64,000 bases of DNA from positions 17,775 through 81,774 of the forward strand of contig JAKPQA010000359.1 of the NCBI GenBank assembly GCA_029547025.1, given 5' to 3'. The position numbers and the translations under genes were made by a program. Below are positions 1 through 8,459 of this stretch, piece after piece; position 1 is the stretch's first letter; each line of letters starts with the position of its first letter. The DNA is from Armatimonadota bacterium (lineage in GTDB: Bacteria > Armatimonadota > Zipacnadia > UBA1398 > JAKPQA01). The notes below the pieces were generated by a model. The model worked only from the letters and a program-made list of their open reading frames with translations, searched no databases and was not told the DNA's origin.

Positions 1-171
1 AACGCACTGGAGATGATCAATGGCATGATCCTCTCGGGCCACAAGGGCCAGCCGGTGACTGTGCCGGTTGACCGCGCCGAGTACGACGCCCTGATCGAGT
101 CGCTCAAGGCGTCGTCGAGCGGGAAGGCGCGGGTCCGCGAGCAGCGGGTCACGGATCCGAAGTTCCAGTAG
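1..171 (+). CDS. Gfo/Idh/MocA family oxidoreductase, C-terminal end (partial)
   Basis: Only the last 56 codons are in the window, open at the left edge in frame 1 and ending at TAG 169-171. The segment NALEMINGMILSGHKGQPV followed by a DRAEYDAL helix is typical of the extreme C-terminus of Gfo/Idh/MocA NAD(P)-dependent oxidoreductases. In these proteins a small domain packs near the active site, and the last helix follows a P-V-D-R turn. The catalytic domain lies outside the window, so substrate cannot be inferred. mnmE starts 10 nt downstream on the same strand, so the two may be cotranscribed. A second, complete family member lies at 26820. Confidence 0.6.
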   Translation, partial: NALEMINGMILSGHKGQPVTVPVDRAEYDALIESLKASSSGKARVREQRVTDPKFQ

Positions 172-181
172 CCGCGCACGC

Positions 182-1579
182 ATGGGAGACCACGGCCTGA
201 ACCCCGACACGATCGTCCAGCGGGCCACGCCAGCCGGCGAGGGTGGCCTGGCGGTCGTGCGCGTGAGCGGCCCAGAGGCCCGGAGCATGGCCGAGGCCGT
301 GTTCCGCCGGGCCACAGCGCCAGCCCGGCCACTCCGCTGGCGGCATGCGTACTATGGACGCCTCGTCGATCCGGCCTCGGGCCGGGATGTGGACGAGGTC
401 GTTCTGACGCTGTATGCCCCCGGGGCCAGCTTCACGGGCGAGGCCATGGCGGAGATCGGGTGTCACGCCGGGCCGATCGCGGTGGGCCGCGTGATCGAGC
501 TGTTCCAGCGGCTCGGGGCGCGCCCGGCCGAACCGGGCGAGTTCTCGAAACGGGCCTTTCTCAATGGCCGGCTCGATCTGTGCCAGGCCGAGGCCATATG
601 CGACCTGGTCCGCGCCCGGAGCGACGAGGCGGCCCAGGCTGCCCTTCGGCAGCTCGATGGCGGCCTGTCGGAACGCGTGCGTGGCCTGCGCGACTCGCTG
701 ATGGGTCTACTGGCGGAGATCGAGGTCACCATCGACTTCCCCGATGACGATCTGGTGCCCGTGACCACGGATCATGCCGAACGGCGGTGCGAGGAGGCCA
801 TGCGGGCGCTCGATGACTTGCTGTCACGAGCGGAGGTGGGGCGGTCGCTGAGGGAGGGTGTGGTGGTTGCCATCGCCGGGCGGCCCAATGTGGGCAAGTC
901 CAGCTTGCTCAATGGGCTGCTTGGGCGCCAGAGGGCCATCGTAACGTCCGAGCCGGGGACGACGCGGGATCTGATCGAGGAGCAGATTACGCTTGCCGGT
1001 ATCCCCTTCCGGCTTGTGGATACCGCCGGCCTGCGGGCGGCGTCCGGTGAGGTCGAGGCCATGGGGGTCGATCTCGCGTTGAGGGCCATCGAGACGGCGG
1101 ATATATGCCTCGTGGTGCTCGATGCGTCGATGCCTATCGAGGCCGAGGACCGGCGAGTGATGGACCAGGTACGCGAGCGCTGCGCCCGGCGCGTTGGTGT
1201 GCTCAACAAGCGTGACCTCCCGGCGAGACTGACCGCGGAACAGGCGTCGGCCGCACTGGCGTGTAGCGCCTGGGTGCACACGTCCGCCATCGAGCCGGGC
1301 GGTACCACAGAACTCGAGAGGGCCCTGGCTGAGCTCGTGGCGGGCGGGGGGATCTCGGCTGAGGGCGAGTTGCTTACCAACGCTCGGCACGCACACCTGA
1401 TGCGCATGGCCCGGGCCGAGCTGGATTCGGCAGCGGCCGCAGCGCGCGAGGGCGTGCCCGTCGACCTCGTGTCGATTCGGATTCGCGCTGCGGCCGAGCA
1501 CCTGGGCGAGATCACGGGCGAGACCCTCGTGCCCGAGCTTGTCGACCGGATCTTCTCGACGTTCTGCCTGGGGAAATAG
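182..1579 (+). CDS. mnmE: tRNA uridine-5-carboxymethylaminomethyl(34) synthesis GTPase MnmE
   Basis: 465 aa, the usual length for MnmE (TrmE). With MnmG it modifies U34 of certain tRNAs in the cytoplasm, using formyl-tetrahydrofolate and GTP. The N-terminal folate-binding domain opens with DTIVQRATPAGEGGLAVVR. A central helical region follows, into which the G domain is inserted: G1 GRPNVGKS at about residues 233-240, GTTRD, DTAG and NKRD are all visible. The protein ends in FCLGK, the C-(I/L)-G-K terminus whose Cys is needed for the modification. The ATG start at 182 gives the expected N-terminus. No mnmG is seen in the window. Confidence 0.96.
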   Translation: MGDHGLNPDTIVQRATPAGEGGLAVVRVSGPEARSMAEAVFRRATAPARPLRWRHAYYGRLVDPASGRDVDEVVLTLYAPGASFTGEAMAEIGCHAGPIAVGRVIELFQRLGARPAEPGEFSKRAFLNGRLDLCQAEAICDLVRARSDEAAQAALRQLDGGLSERVRGLRDSLMGLLAEIEVTIDFPDDDLVPVTTDHAERRCEEAMRALDDLLSRAEVGRSLREGVVVAIAGRPNVGKSSLLNGLLGRQRAIVTSEPGTTRDLIEEQITLAGIPFRLVDTAGLRAASGEVEAMGVDLALRAIETADICLVVLDASMPIEAEDRRVMDQVRERCARRVGVLNKRDLPARLTAEQASAALACSAWVHTSAIEPGGTTELERALAELVAGGGISAEGELLTNARHAHLMRMARAELDSAAAAAREGVPVDLVSIRIRAAAEHLGEITGETLVPELVDRIFSTFCLGK

Positions 1580-1610
1580 GGCCGTCAGCGTTCGGTATCC
1601 CCGGGTGCGG

Positions 1611-2444
1611 CTACGCCTCCGCATCCCTCATCCAGGCCAGGAACTCTTCACCGAACCACCGCTCGGGCTCGGCCTCCAGCACGGCCAGGATGTTCGGCAC
1701 CATGTCCTGCGTCCGGATGCAGCGCAGGGTGGCCGAGCCAATGCGGCTGAACCGGACGAGGCCCATGGCGGCCAGACGCTCGCCCATGGCCTGGAAGCTG
1801 TGCCGCGGCCAGACCCCCGGCTTCTCCCAGCGGTGCAGCCGCGCCTCGAGTGCCGCCCGCCGGTTGGCCGGGCAGCGGTTGAGCACGCGTTCGGCGAACT
1901 CGGTCTCGCAGAAGTGCCCCATGGTGTTGACTGTGAAGTCCACGCCGACGAAGCAGTAGGCGGCGTTCCAGTCGAGGAGACGTTGCCACGGACTGACACG
2001 AGCGAATGCTGTATCGCCGAACACGCACGGCCGGAGACCACCGGTCCCGTGACCCTGGGTCAGTTCGACGGCACGAGCGCCGATGGCCGAGACCGAGTGT
2101 GTGGGGTGGTTGCTCCGCACGCTGTCGGGTCGCTGACGGAATATCTCGGTGATGAGTCCCGGGTAGGAGGGCGAGGTGTCAACATCCCAGTCGTCGATAC
2201 GCATGGGCGGGTCGGTGTGGTGCCACCACAAGGTGGGCACGCACACGGTCCCTGTCGGCCCCACGGCGTCGAGGAAACCGTCGATGACCGTGTTGGGACC
2301 ACCGACCACGCTCCCCATGCTACTCAGGGAACTGTGAAACATGACCACATCGCCCGGGACGATCCCGACCGCCGCACATGCAGCGGAGACGTCGCCGCGA
2401 TGGACCTGGATGCTCGGATCGCCTGGTTCATGTGGGGTAGCCAT
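1611..2444 (-). CDS. AAC(3)-family N-acetyltransferase
   Basis: 277 aa from ATG 2444, chosen because GAGAGGAA lies 8-9 nt upstream; a longer frame reaches 2510. The family transfers acetyl from acetyl-CoA to an amine, classically the 3-amino group of 2-deoxystreptamine aminoglycosides. HSSLSSMG followed by GG is the N-terminal signature. NHPTHS carries the catalytic-region His, and VGVDFTVNTMGHFCE matches the G-x-x-x-x-N-T-x-x-H-x-x-E block. Chromosomal environmental members need not confer resistance, and the neighbours give no hint of an antibiotic cluster. Its 3' end faces that of mnmE across about 30 nt. Family is clear; substrate is unknown. Confidence 0.82.
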   Translation of the reverse strand: MATPHEPGDPSIQVHRGDVSAACAAVGIVPGDVVMFHSSLSSMGSVVGGPNTVIDGFLDAVGPTGTVCVPTLWWHHTDPPMRIDDWDVDTSPSYPGLITEIFRQRPDSVRSNHPTHSVSAIGARAVELTQGHGTGGLRPCVFGDTAFARVSPWQRLLDWNAAYCFVGVDFTVNTMGHFCETEFAERVLNRCPANRRAALEARLHRWEKPGVWPRHSFQAMGERLAAMGLVRFSRIGSATLRCIRTQDMVPNILAVLEAEPERWFGEEFLAWMRDAEA

Positions 2445-2719
2445 CCGCAGCTTCCTCTCAGTCAGGCCGACGGACCGGGGGCGTGTCGGTTGCGCCGGGC
2501 CCGAGTGCATGCGCGACCGAGCCGCACCGCGCTGACCCTATGCCTTCTGCCGCGGCGCAGGCGTCCCTGCCCGCCATGGCCCCGGGCAGGGTGATTGGCC
2601 AGGAGGTTGGCCCGTGGCCCTGCCGGACGGGGCAGCGCGTGCTTCGTCCGCCTCCGTCGCACGGGGGCCGTCGGCCGTGGGTCGAAGGGCTGGACCATGG
2701 GGTCCAGGTGCCTGGCGTC

Positions 2720-4519
2720 CTATGGCCCGCAGTGGGCGCACCCCGCGCGCCAGTTCGCCACGGCTTCGCCCACCATCAGCGCCCGTTTGTAGATGCGAAG
2801 GGCAGCCAGCTCGCCGACGAGCACCGGCGCGACGCGGAGCTCCGGGCCACCGGTCACGTTGTACAGGTTCGGGCTGAAACGGCCCCAGCCGAACTGACGG
2901 GCCTCCCCGCCATCGCACAGCACACCATCGACCACAAACAGGATAAGCTTGGGCCCGCCGTCGATGATCGCAGACACGTGGTGCCAACGGGCGACCTGTA
3001 GCAGGCCTGGGTCGCAGTCCCACCGGCACTCGGAGCGTCCATCGTTGAGCACGAGTTCGAGTGTCCCGCGCGGTGTGGTCAGCCAGGCGATGCCGGCGCC
3101 GGCGGGCGCACGACTGTCGATCAGCACCTGACCGCGTTCGAGGGAGCCAAACCGGACCCACACATCGAGGCTGAACCCTTGGCGGGTATCGCGGCGGCCC
3201 ATGTCGGGCCGCGCGGTGTCGCGCACCGTCAAGTCCGGGAGGCGAGGCATGGGAACGGTGGCCGCCATGCCGGGCGACCACTGCAGCGTCAGGCCCTCGG
3301 TGGCCACGGTGCCGGCTTCCCGCTGGCCGAACAAGCACTCGGTGATCCGGGCGGACACCTCGTGCACGCGCCCGACGGTCTTCTGGGTCTCTGTGAGGAA
3401 GAAGCGGCCGTCCTCCTCGATCAGGTCGGGATAACTCATCCGGATGTAGGGGTCATCGTCGTAGAGGACGATCTCGGGTTGCGACCACTCCAGCATCAGA
3501 CCACCGGGGGTCTCGACCTCATGTCCCGCCATGAGCCAGGCCGGATTGCGGTCGTCATAGGGGCCCCACTCGGGCATTTGGGCCACAGGCCCGCCGCCGT
3601 GGTTGTGGAACCAGTAGAGGAATCGGCCGTTGGCGCATCGCCAGACGAAGTTGGCCGCCCGCGGGTGTTTGACTCGCCGCCCGCCGGGTGAGTAGGTGTG
3701 GTACGCCGGTGGCGTCCACGTGTGGCCGCCATCGCGGCTGTAGGCGCAAGCGGGCCAGCCATCGGCGGTACGATAGACGCAGAAGAGGGAACCGTCGCTG
3801 AGGGCGGTCACGCTCTGTTCCTCGGCGACGCGCCCGCCACCGGCGGGCGCCCGGAGGCCGACGTCGCCGTCGGGGAGGGTCTCGAACTCAATGGCGGCGG
3901 GATCGCGCTCGGTCAGGATGTTGCGGCTTCGGAGGAACACGCCTTCGGATTGGGAGAAGAAGCCCGCGCCCATGGCACCCACCTTGTGAAGGACCATGAT
4001 CGCGGCATCGCCGAGCACCAGAGGGCGGCCGACGTTCCAGAAGAACCGCAATGCCCCCCCGTAGATGTTGTGGCGGTCGCAAGCGAACTCGCGCACCGGG
4101 ACCTCGTACCTCTCGGCCGACCACGTACGACCATGGTCGTCAGAGTACTTGAACACATAGTGGCCGAGCGAGTCGACGCGCGTGTAGATGCCGCCGTCCT
4201 CACGTCTCACCTCGGCGACTCGGTCCGTGTTGTGGTTGTAGAAACAGTAGACGCGGCCAAAGGGGACCTTGAGCAGGACCGCATAGGACGCCTCGGGACC
4301 GTCGGAGGGCTCGATATCGACGGGTCTGGACCAGGTCTGGCCCCGGTCGGTGCTGCGGAGCGCAATGATGTGCTGACCGGCGGCGCCCTCGACTCCGGGG
4401 CCAGTCGTCATGACACACAACCACGCGCCATCGTCCGTCTGCACGACGTAGGGCTGGTCGGCATAGCCCTCACTCGGGATAGGTCTACCCGTGGTGATGA
4501 GCCGGGGATCTGTTGCCAT
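2720..4519 (-). CDS. Sialidase/BNR-repeat exoglycosidase-like protein with C-terminal LamG-like domain
   Basis: 599 aa. ATG 4519 is preceded by a strong GGGAGGAA. Three Asp-box (BNR) motifs are visible: STDRGQTW, SDDHGRTW and SRDGGHTW. They mark the six-bladed propeller of the sialidase superfamily, which fills roughly residues 1-400. About 160 residues at the C-terminus look like a concanavalin/LamG beta-sandwich (HHVSAIIDGGPKLILFVVDG). There is no signal peptide, so the protein appears cytoplasmic or exported by another route. Catalytic Arg triad and Tyr/Glu cannot be assigned by eye, so the substrate may not be sialic acid. It is divergent from the DUF6807 gene at 4659, with only about 140 nt between starts. 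Confidence 0.8.
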   Translation of the reverse strand: MATDPRLITTGRPIPSEGYADQPYVVQTDDGAWLCVMTTGPGVEGAAGQHIIALRSTDRGQTWSRPVDIEPSDGPEASYAVLLKVPFGRVYCFYNHNTDRVAEVRREDGGIYTRVDSLGHYVFKYSDDHGRTWSAERYEVPVREFACDRHNIYGGALRFFWNVGRPLVLGDAAIMVLHKVGAMGAGFFSQSEGVFLRSRNILTERDPAAIEFETLPDGDVGLRAPAGGGRVAEEQSVTALSDGSLFCVYRTADGWPACAYSRDGGHTWTPPAYHTYSPGGRRVKHPRAANFVWRCANGRFLYWFHNHGGGPVAQMPEWGPYDDRNPAWLMAGHEVETPGGLMLEWSQPEIVLYDDDPYIRMSYPDLIEEDGRFFLTETQKTVGRVHEVSARITECLFGQREAGTVATEGLTLQWSPGMAATVPMPRLPDLTVRDTARPDMGRRDTRQGFSLDVWVRFGSLERGQVLIDSRAPAGAGIAWLTTPRGTLELVLNDGRSECRWDCDPGLLQVARWHHVSAIIDGGPKLILFVVDGVLCDGGEARQFGWGRFSPNLYNVTGGPELRVAPVLVGELAALRIYKRALMVGEAVANWRAGCAHCGP

Positions 4520-4658
4520 GGCGGTTCCTCCCTTTGCGCCGCCGCGCGCGGGACGCGGGTTTCCCTTCGCCGAGGGACTGCCCGCGCCCCTCGCGAATGC
4601 ACTTCCGGTGTGGCCGCGGCGCCGCGGCCGGACTGTTCACGAGGGGTGCGTGGTTTGC

Positions 4659-5885
4659 ATGCGTCGTGTCCCTGGAACGCTGGTTCTTGGCATGGCCGCC
4701 ATGGGATGCGGGATGGGCCTGGCGGCGCCGGCCCGTTACGAGATCACGGTGACGGCCCGGGACTATGCGGTTGGCCAGGCACCGGTCTTGGCCGAGCTGG
4801 GCCGGCCGGCGATGATGCCGCGCGGTGCCTCGCTGAGGGCGCCCGACGGCACGCGGGTCCCCTGCCAGCTCGTGACCGACGGCGAGGCGACGCAGCTCGT
4901 GTTCGTCGTGCGGGACCTGGCCCCGGGCGAGTCGCGGACCTACGCCCTGCTGCTCAGAGACGCGCCCACTCCTCCACTGGGCCCCTGCGTAACCGTCAGG
5001 GAGCGTGACGGTGATGCGGAGGTCTGTGTCGAAGGCGAGTTCTTCACACGTTACGTCACCCATGGCGGGCCCAAGCCGTACCTCTATCCCATCATCGGGC
5101 CCACCGGGAAGCCCGTGACTCGGGACTATCCGATGAAAGAGGACACGCCCGGTGAGGACCATGACCACGTGCACCACCGATCGCTGTGGTTCACTCACGA
5201 CCAGGTCAACGGCGTCAACTTCTGGGCCGAAGGGGAGCAGGCGGGCCGCACGGTGCACCGCGCGTTCGAGTCGCTCGAGAGTGGGCCCGTGATGGGGCGT
5301 GTGGTCGCCACGACGGACTGGATCGGCCCCGATGGCAGGAAGATCTGCGAGGACCGGCGCGATATGCGCATCTACGCGACGGCCGGGGCACGGGTGCTCG
5401 ACTTCGATATCACCTGGCGCGCGAGCGAGGGCCCGCTGCACCTGGGCGACACCAAGGAGGGCGTGTTCGGCGTCCGCGTGGCTGAGACCATGAAGGTGGA
5501 CCGGGGGCAGGGCCACATCGTCATGTCCACCGGTTACCGAGACGGCGAGGCCTGGGGCAAGGCGGCCGAGTGGTGCGACTATTCGGGCCCAGTCGACGGC
5601 CAGACGGTGGGCATTGCCATTCTGGACCACCCGGGCAATCCCGGCCATCCAACCCACTGGCATGTGCGGACCTACGGCCTGTTCTGCGCCAACATCTTCG
5701 GGCTGTCGTACTTCGAGCCGGGGTCGGGAAAGGATGGCAGCCTCGACCTGAAGCCGGGCGAGGCCCTGCGCTTCCGCTATCGGGTCCTGATCCACCCGGG
5801 TGACGCGGAGGAGGCCGGCCTCTCTGATGCCTACGCGGTCTACGCGACGCCGCCCGAAGTGACGGTGCGGCCGATGGAGCGCTAG
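4659..5885 (+). CDS. Secreted DUF6807 (PmoA-like) family protein
   Basis: 408 aa from ATG 4659, chosen because it starts a signal peptide (MRRVPGTLVLGMAAMGCGMG then AAPAR). The frame is open back to 4491, but that would overlap the divergent sialidase gene. Family blocks include HDHVHHRSLWF, VNGVNFWAEG, EWCDYSGPV and HPTHWHVRTYG. Together they form a His-rich beta-sandwich annotated as PmoA-like or DUF6807, whose biochemical role is not settled. In related bacteria such genes sit with sugar oxidoreductases and isomerases, as here with the TIM-barrel gene at 6013. A shorter, non-secreted paralogue lies at 47946. Confidence 0.78.
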   Translation: MRRVPGTLVLGMAAMGCGMGLAAPARYEITVTARDYAVGQAPVLAELGRPAMMPRGASLRAPDGTRVPCQLVTDGEATQLVFVVRDLAPGESRTYALLLRDAPTPPLGPCVTVRERDGDAEVCVEGEFFTRYVTHGGPKPYLYPIIGPTGKPVTRDYPMKEDTPGEDHDHVHHRSLWFTHDQVNGVNFWAEGEQAGRTVHRAFESLESGPVMGRVVATTDWIGPDGRKICEDRRDMRIYATAGARVLDFDITWRASEGPLHLGDTKEGVFGVRVAETMKVDRGQGHIVMSTGYRDGEAWGKAAEWCDYSGPVDGQTVGIAILDHPGNPGHPTHWHVRTYGLFCANIFGLSYFEPGSGKDGSLDLKPGEALRFRYRVLIHPGDAEEAGLSDAYAVYATPPEVTVRPMER

Positions 5886-6012
5886 GGGCCGGAGTCCGGA
5901 CGATGCCGCACGGCCAATGAGACGGCGGGGATGGCCCTGCACGACGGCCGAACGCTACCCGGGCGCTGTATGGCGGCCGGAGGCCACGCAGGGGTAGAGA
6001 AGAGGACGTGCC

Positions 6013-6837
6013 TTGAAGCCGTGGATCATGTTCACGAAGCACCTCGAGGGCTGGGATCTGGCGCGGATCATCGACGGTCTGAAGCGCGCCGGCGTGCAGG
6101 GCGCGGATCTGTGTGTCCGGCCCGGCTATCCGGTGAACCCGGAGAATGCGGCCACGGAACTGCCCGCGGCCGCACGCCGCTTCGCCGATGAGGGGCTCTG
6201 CATCCCGCTCGTCACCACACCCGGTGACTTTGGCGATGCGGGTATCACCTACGCCGAGCCGCTGTTCGCCGCGTGTGCGGAGGCGGGGGTGGGCCTGGTG
6301 AAGCTGGGCTATTGGTATGTGGAAGAGGGGGGCTACTGGGAGACCGTAGACCGGTGCCGGACGCGCCTGGAGGGTTTCGCCAAGCTGGCTGAGAGAACGG
6401 GCGTCAAGGCCCTGGTTCACAACCATTCGGGCGCGACCATGGGGTTGAACTCGTCGTCGGTGATGAACCTGGTGGATGGCTTCGACCCGGACCACATCGG
6501 CGTGTTCGCCGATGTCGGGCATCTATCGATTGTGGGCGAACCCTACCCGATGGCCTTCGACATCGTGGGCGACTACATGGCGGCCGTGGCGTTCAAGGAC
6601 CTGGTTCGCACCCGGATCCCCCAAGCCGACGGCACAGCCCCGTGGGGGATCGATGTGTGGCCGCTGGGCATGGGCTACGGCGACTTTCCTCTGGTGATGC
6701 GCCTCCTGAAGGAACGCGGCTTCGCGGGGCCGATCAGCTTCCACTGCGAGTACAGCCGCATGCCGGCCGAGTCGATCATCCACCAGTGCGCGATCGACAC
6801 CCGGTACATCCAGCAGATCCTGGACGCGCAAGCGTAG
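6013..6837 (+). CDS. Sugar phosphate isomerase/epimerase-like TIM barrel protein
   Basis: 274 aa. TTG 6013 follows AGAGGAC at a good spacing and gives the family-like N-terminus MKPWIMFTKHLEGWD. The AP-endonuclease-2/xylose-isomerase-like barrel is recognised by KRAGVQGADLCVRPG, VKLGYWYV, LVHNHSGATMG, the metal-site block FADVGHLSIVGEP and a late FHCEYSRM strand. Acidic and His ligands (E, D, H, E) expected for a divalent metal are present. Members isomerise or epimerise sugars or act on inositols; the specific substrate is not readable. It lies 127 nt after the DUF6807 gene, probably in the same sugar-catabolic unit. Confidence 0.75.
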   Translation: MKPWIMFTKHLEGWDLARIIDGLKRAGVQGADLCVRPGYPVNPENAATELPAAARRFADEGLCIPLVTTPGDFGDAGITYAEPLFAACAEAGVGLVKLGYWYVEEGGYWETVDRCRTRLEGFAKLAERTGVKALVHNHSGATMGLNSSSVMNLVDGFDPDHIGVFADVGHLSIVGEPYPMAFDIVGDYMAAVAFKDLVRTRIPQADGTAPWGIDVWPLGMGYGDFPLVMRLLKERGFAGPISFHCEYSRMPAESIIHQCAIDTRYIQQILDAQA

Positions 6838-7274
6838 CAGGAGCGAGAGCCATGCTGCTGATCCGGCCCTGACCATGGCCATCGCTCTTGGTCTGCATGG
6901 CGCGGCGTCGAACACGTCAGCATCGTCGCCGTAGCAGGGGCCGGGCTGAAGCGCAACTCGGAGTGCGTGTATCCGATCGTTGCCGAGTCTGGCGGCGGGC
7001 GGACGGCCGCCCCGGGGCGGCTTCTCGTCAGCACAGACTGTAGTAGGATATACTGCTTTCGGTAGTTGAGGCGCAGCGCGAACGACGGGTTCTGTGCGGG
7101 TTCCACCGGAGTCACTCCCCTTCGCCGGCGCGGCCGCCTTCGGGGACTGCGTGCGGGTACTCCTCATGGATCGCGCGCCCATTGGGTGTCGGCCGAGGGC
7201 CGCGTCGTATGCCACTGGCTGTGCGCGTACTGCTCATTCGTTCGCGGGCCAGAGATGGGAAAGGTGCCGTACCA
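6838..7274. other. Intergenic region upstream of fabI
   Basis: 437 nt between the TIM-barrel gene and fabI. No open frame here has a credible protein; the short frames have biased composition and no ribosome site. The only signal seen is a possible promoter around 7025-7054, listed separately. It would leave a leader of about 215 nt before fabI. Confidence 0.5.
7025..7054 (+). promoter_or_regulatory. Possible sigma70-type promoter upstream of fabI
   Basis: TCGTCA at 7025-7030 and TATACT at 7049-7054, with an 18-nt spacer. The -10 matches 5 of 6 positions and stands out in very GC-rich DNA. The -35 matches 4 of 6. The distance to the fabI start is long. Confidence 0.35.
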
Positions 7275-8135
7275 ATGGGTCTTCTATCCGGCAGGAATGC
7301 CGTGATCATGGGCGTGGCCAATGAGCATTCCATCGCCTGGGGCATCGCTGAAGCGTTCCGGCGCGAGGGTGCGCGGCTGGCGTTCAGCTATGCCGTGGAT
7401 AGCATGGAGCGGCGCGTTCGGCCTCTCGGCGAGTCCATCGGGGCCGCGTACATCGGGCCATGTGATGTGCGGGAGGATGAGCAGCTGGACGCCTTCTTCG
7501 AGGAGGCCTCTGCCGCGCTGGGCCGGATCGACACGGTCGTTCATGCCATCGCCTTCTCGAACAAGGATGACCTGCGGCGACCGGTCCACGAGGTGAGCCG
7601 CGCGGGCTACCTGGAGGCCATCGATATCTCCGCCTACTCTCTCATCGGCGTGGCCCAGGCGGCTCTGCCCTATATGGGAACAGGGTCAAACCTTCTCACC
7701 ATCACCTACATGGGTGCCGAGAAGGTGGTGCCGGGTTATGGCCTCATGGGGCCCGTGAAGGCGGATCTGGAGGCCATCGCCCGCTATCTGGCCGCCAGCC
7801 TGGGCGCGTACGGCATTCGCGTGAACGCCATCTCGGCGGGGCCGGTGCGCACGTTGGCCGCCCGGGGCATCCCGCGCTTCGGCGGACTGCTGGATGTGGC
7901 GGCGACGGCTTCGCCTCTCGGGTGCAACGTGTCGACTCAGTGCATCGGCGATGTGGCCGCATGCCTGTGCTCGCCCATGTTCTGTTCGGTGACGGGCGAG
8001 GTGATCCACGTGGACTGCGGATTTCACATCATGGGTGTTCCCGCGCAGCTCGAGGCGTGGAAGGAAGCCGGTCGCGCCGAGGCCCTCAAAGAGCAGGAGG
8101 AGCGCGCGTCGGGCGTCCAGTCTGAGGCGGAGTGA
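7275..8135 (+). CDS. fabI: Enoyl-[acyl-carrier-protein] reductase (NADH) FabI
   Basis: 286 aa from ATG 7275, chosen to match the FabI N-terminus (MGLLSGRNAVIMGVANEHSI); upstream in-frame codons give no family sequence. The SDR-fold enzyme reduces trans-2-enoyl-ACP in the last step of fatty-acid elongation. The NADH-binding loop VANEHSIAWGIA is present. The FabI-type catalytic pair Tyr155-x6-Lys162 lies in VPGYGLMGPVKADLE, and the substrate loop is AISAGPVRTLAARGI. The C-terminus (about 25 residues) is longer and charged compared with common FabI. The acyl-CoA dehydrogenase module follows after 324 nt. Confidence 0.93.
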   Translation: MGLLSGRNAVIMGVANEHSIAWGIAEAFRREGARLAFSYAVDSMERRVRPLGESIGAAYIGPCDVREDEQLDAFFEEASAALGRIDTVVHAIAFSNKDDLRRPVHEVSRAGYLEAIDISAYSLIGVAQAALPYMGTGSNLLTITYMGAEKVVPGYGLMGPVKADLEAIARYLAASLGAYGIRVNAISAGPVRTLAARGIPRFGGLLDVAATASPLGCNVSTQCIGDVAACLCSPMFCSVTGEVIHVDCGFHIMGVPAQLEAWKEAGRAEALKEQEERASGVQSEAE

Positions 8136-8459
8136 GGGGGCCTTGCCAGCCACCGGCTGCTCCGTGTGTGAGGCCAGCACGACCCCACACGAGCCGCCGA
8201 GCAGATGATCGTGGAGGCCAACCTCGCCAGCGTCCGGGTTCCTGTCTTCGGGTAGGTACCGGGTCAATGTACGGCCAACTCGCGCCGGGGCGTGGCAGTC
8301 CATTGCCGAGTCAGAGCGCGTGGTGCGTGCGCGCCCGGGGGAGCGTGGTCTGCCTTGACACGCATCCTGAACCTGGACAATCATGACGCCCGGCCCCCAG
8401 ACGCTCCGCCGGGGGAAGAGGTCTGCCTGAGTGGCGGTTGCTGGGCAGACAGAAGGGGG
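8136..8459. other. Intergenic region between fabI and the acyl-CoA dehydrogenase
   Basis: 324 nt. The frame of the dehydrogenase is open back to 8292, but that part has no acyl-CoA dehydrogenase character. A consensus -35 promoter lies at 8355; nothing else is recognised. Confidence 0.5.
8355..8383 (+). promoter_or_regulatory. Candidate promoter for the acd-etfBA operon
   Basis: A perfect TTGACA is at 8355-8360. A -10 could be GACAAT at 8376-8381 (15-nt spacer, 4 of 6 matches) or CAATCA at 8378-8383 (17-nt spacer). It sits about 75 nt before the proposed start of the dehydrogenase, in otherwise non-coding DNA. Confidence 0.42.

Noticed and set aside
4485..5942. 485-codon minus-strand frame
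   Set aside because: Shadow of the DUF6807 gene; composition is Arg/His/Pro-rich and no family was recognised.
8292..8459. N-terminal extension of the acyl-CoA dehydrogenase
   Set aside because: The extra 56 codons are not family-like and would include the candidate promoter; TTG 8460 gives the normal length.
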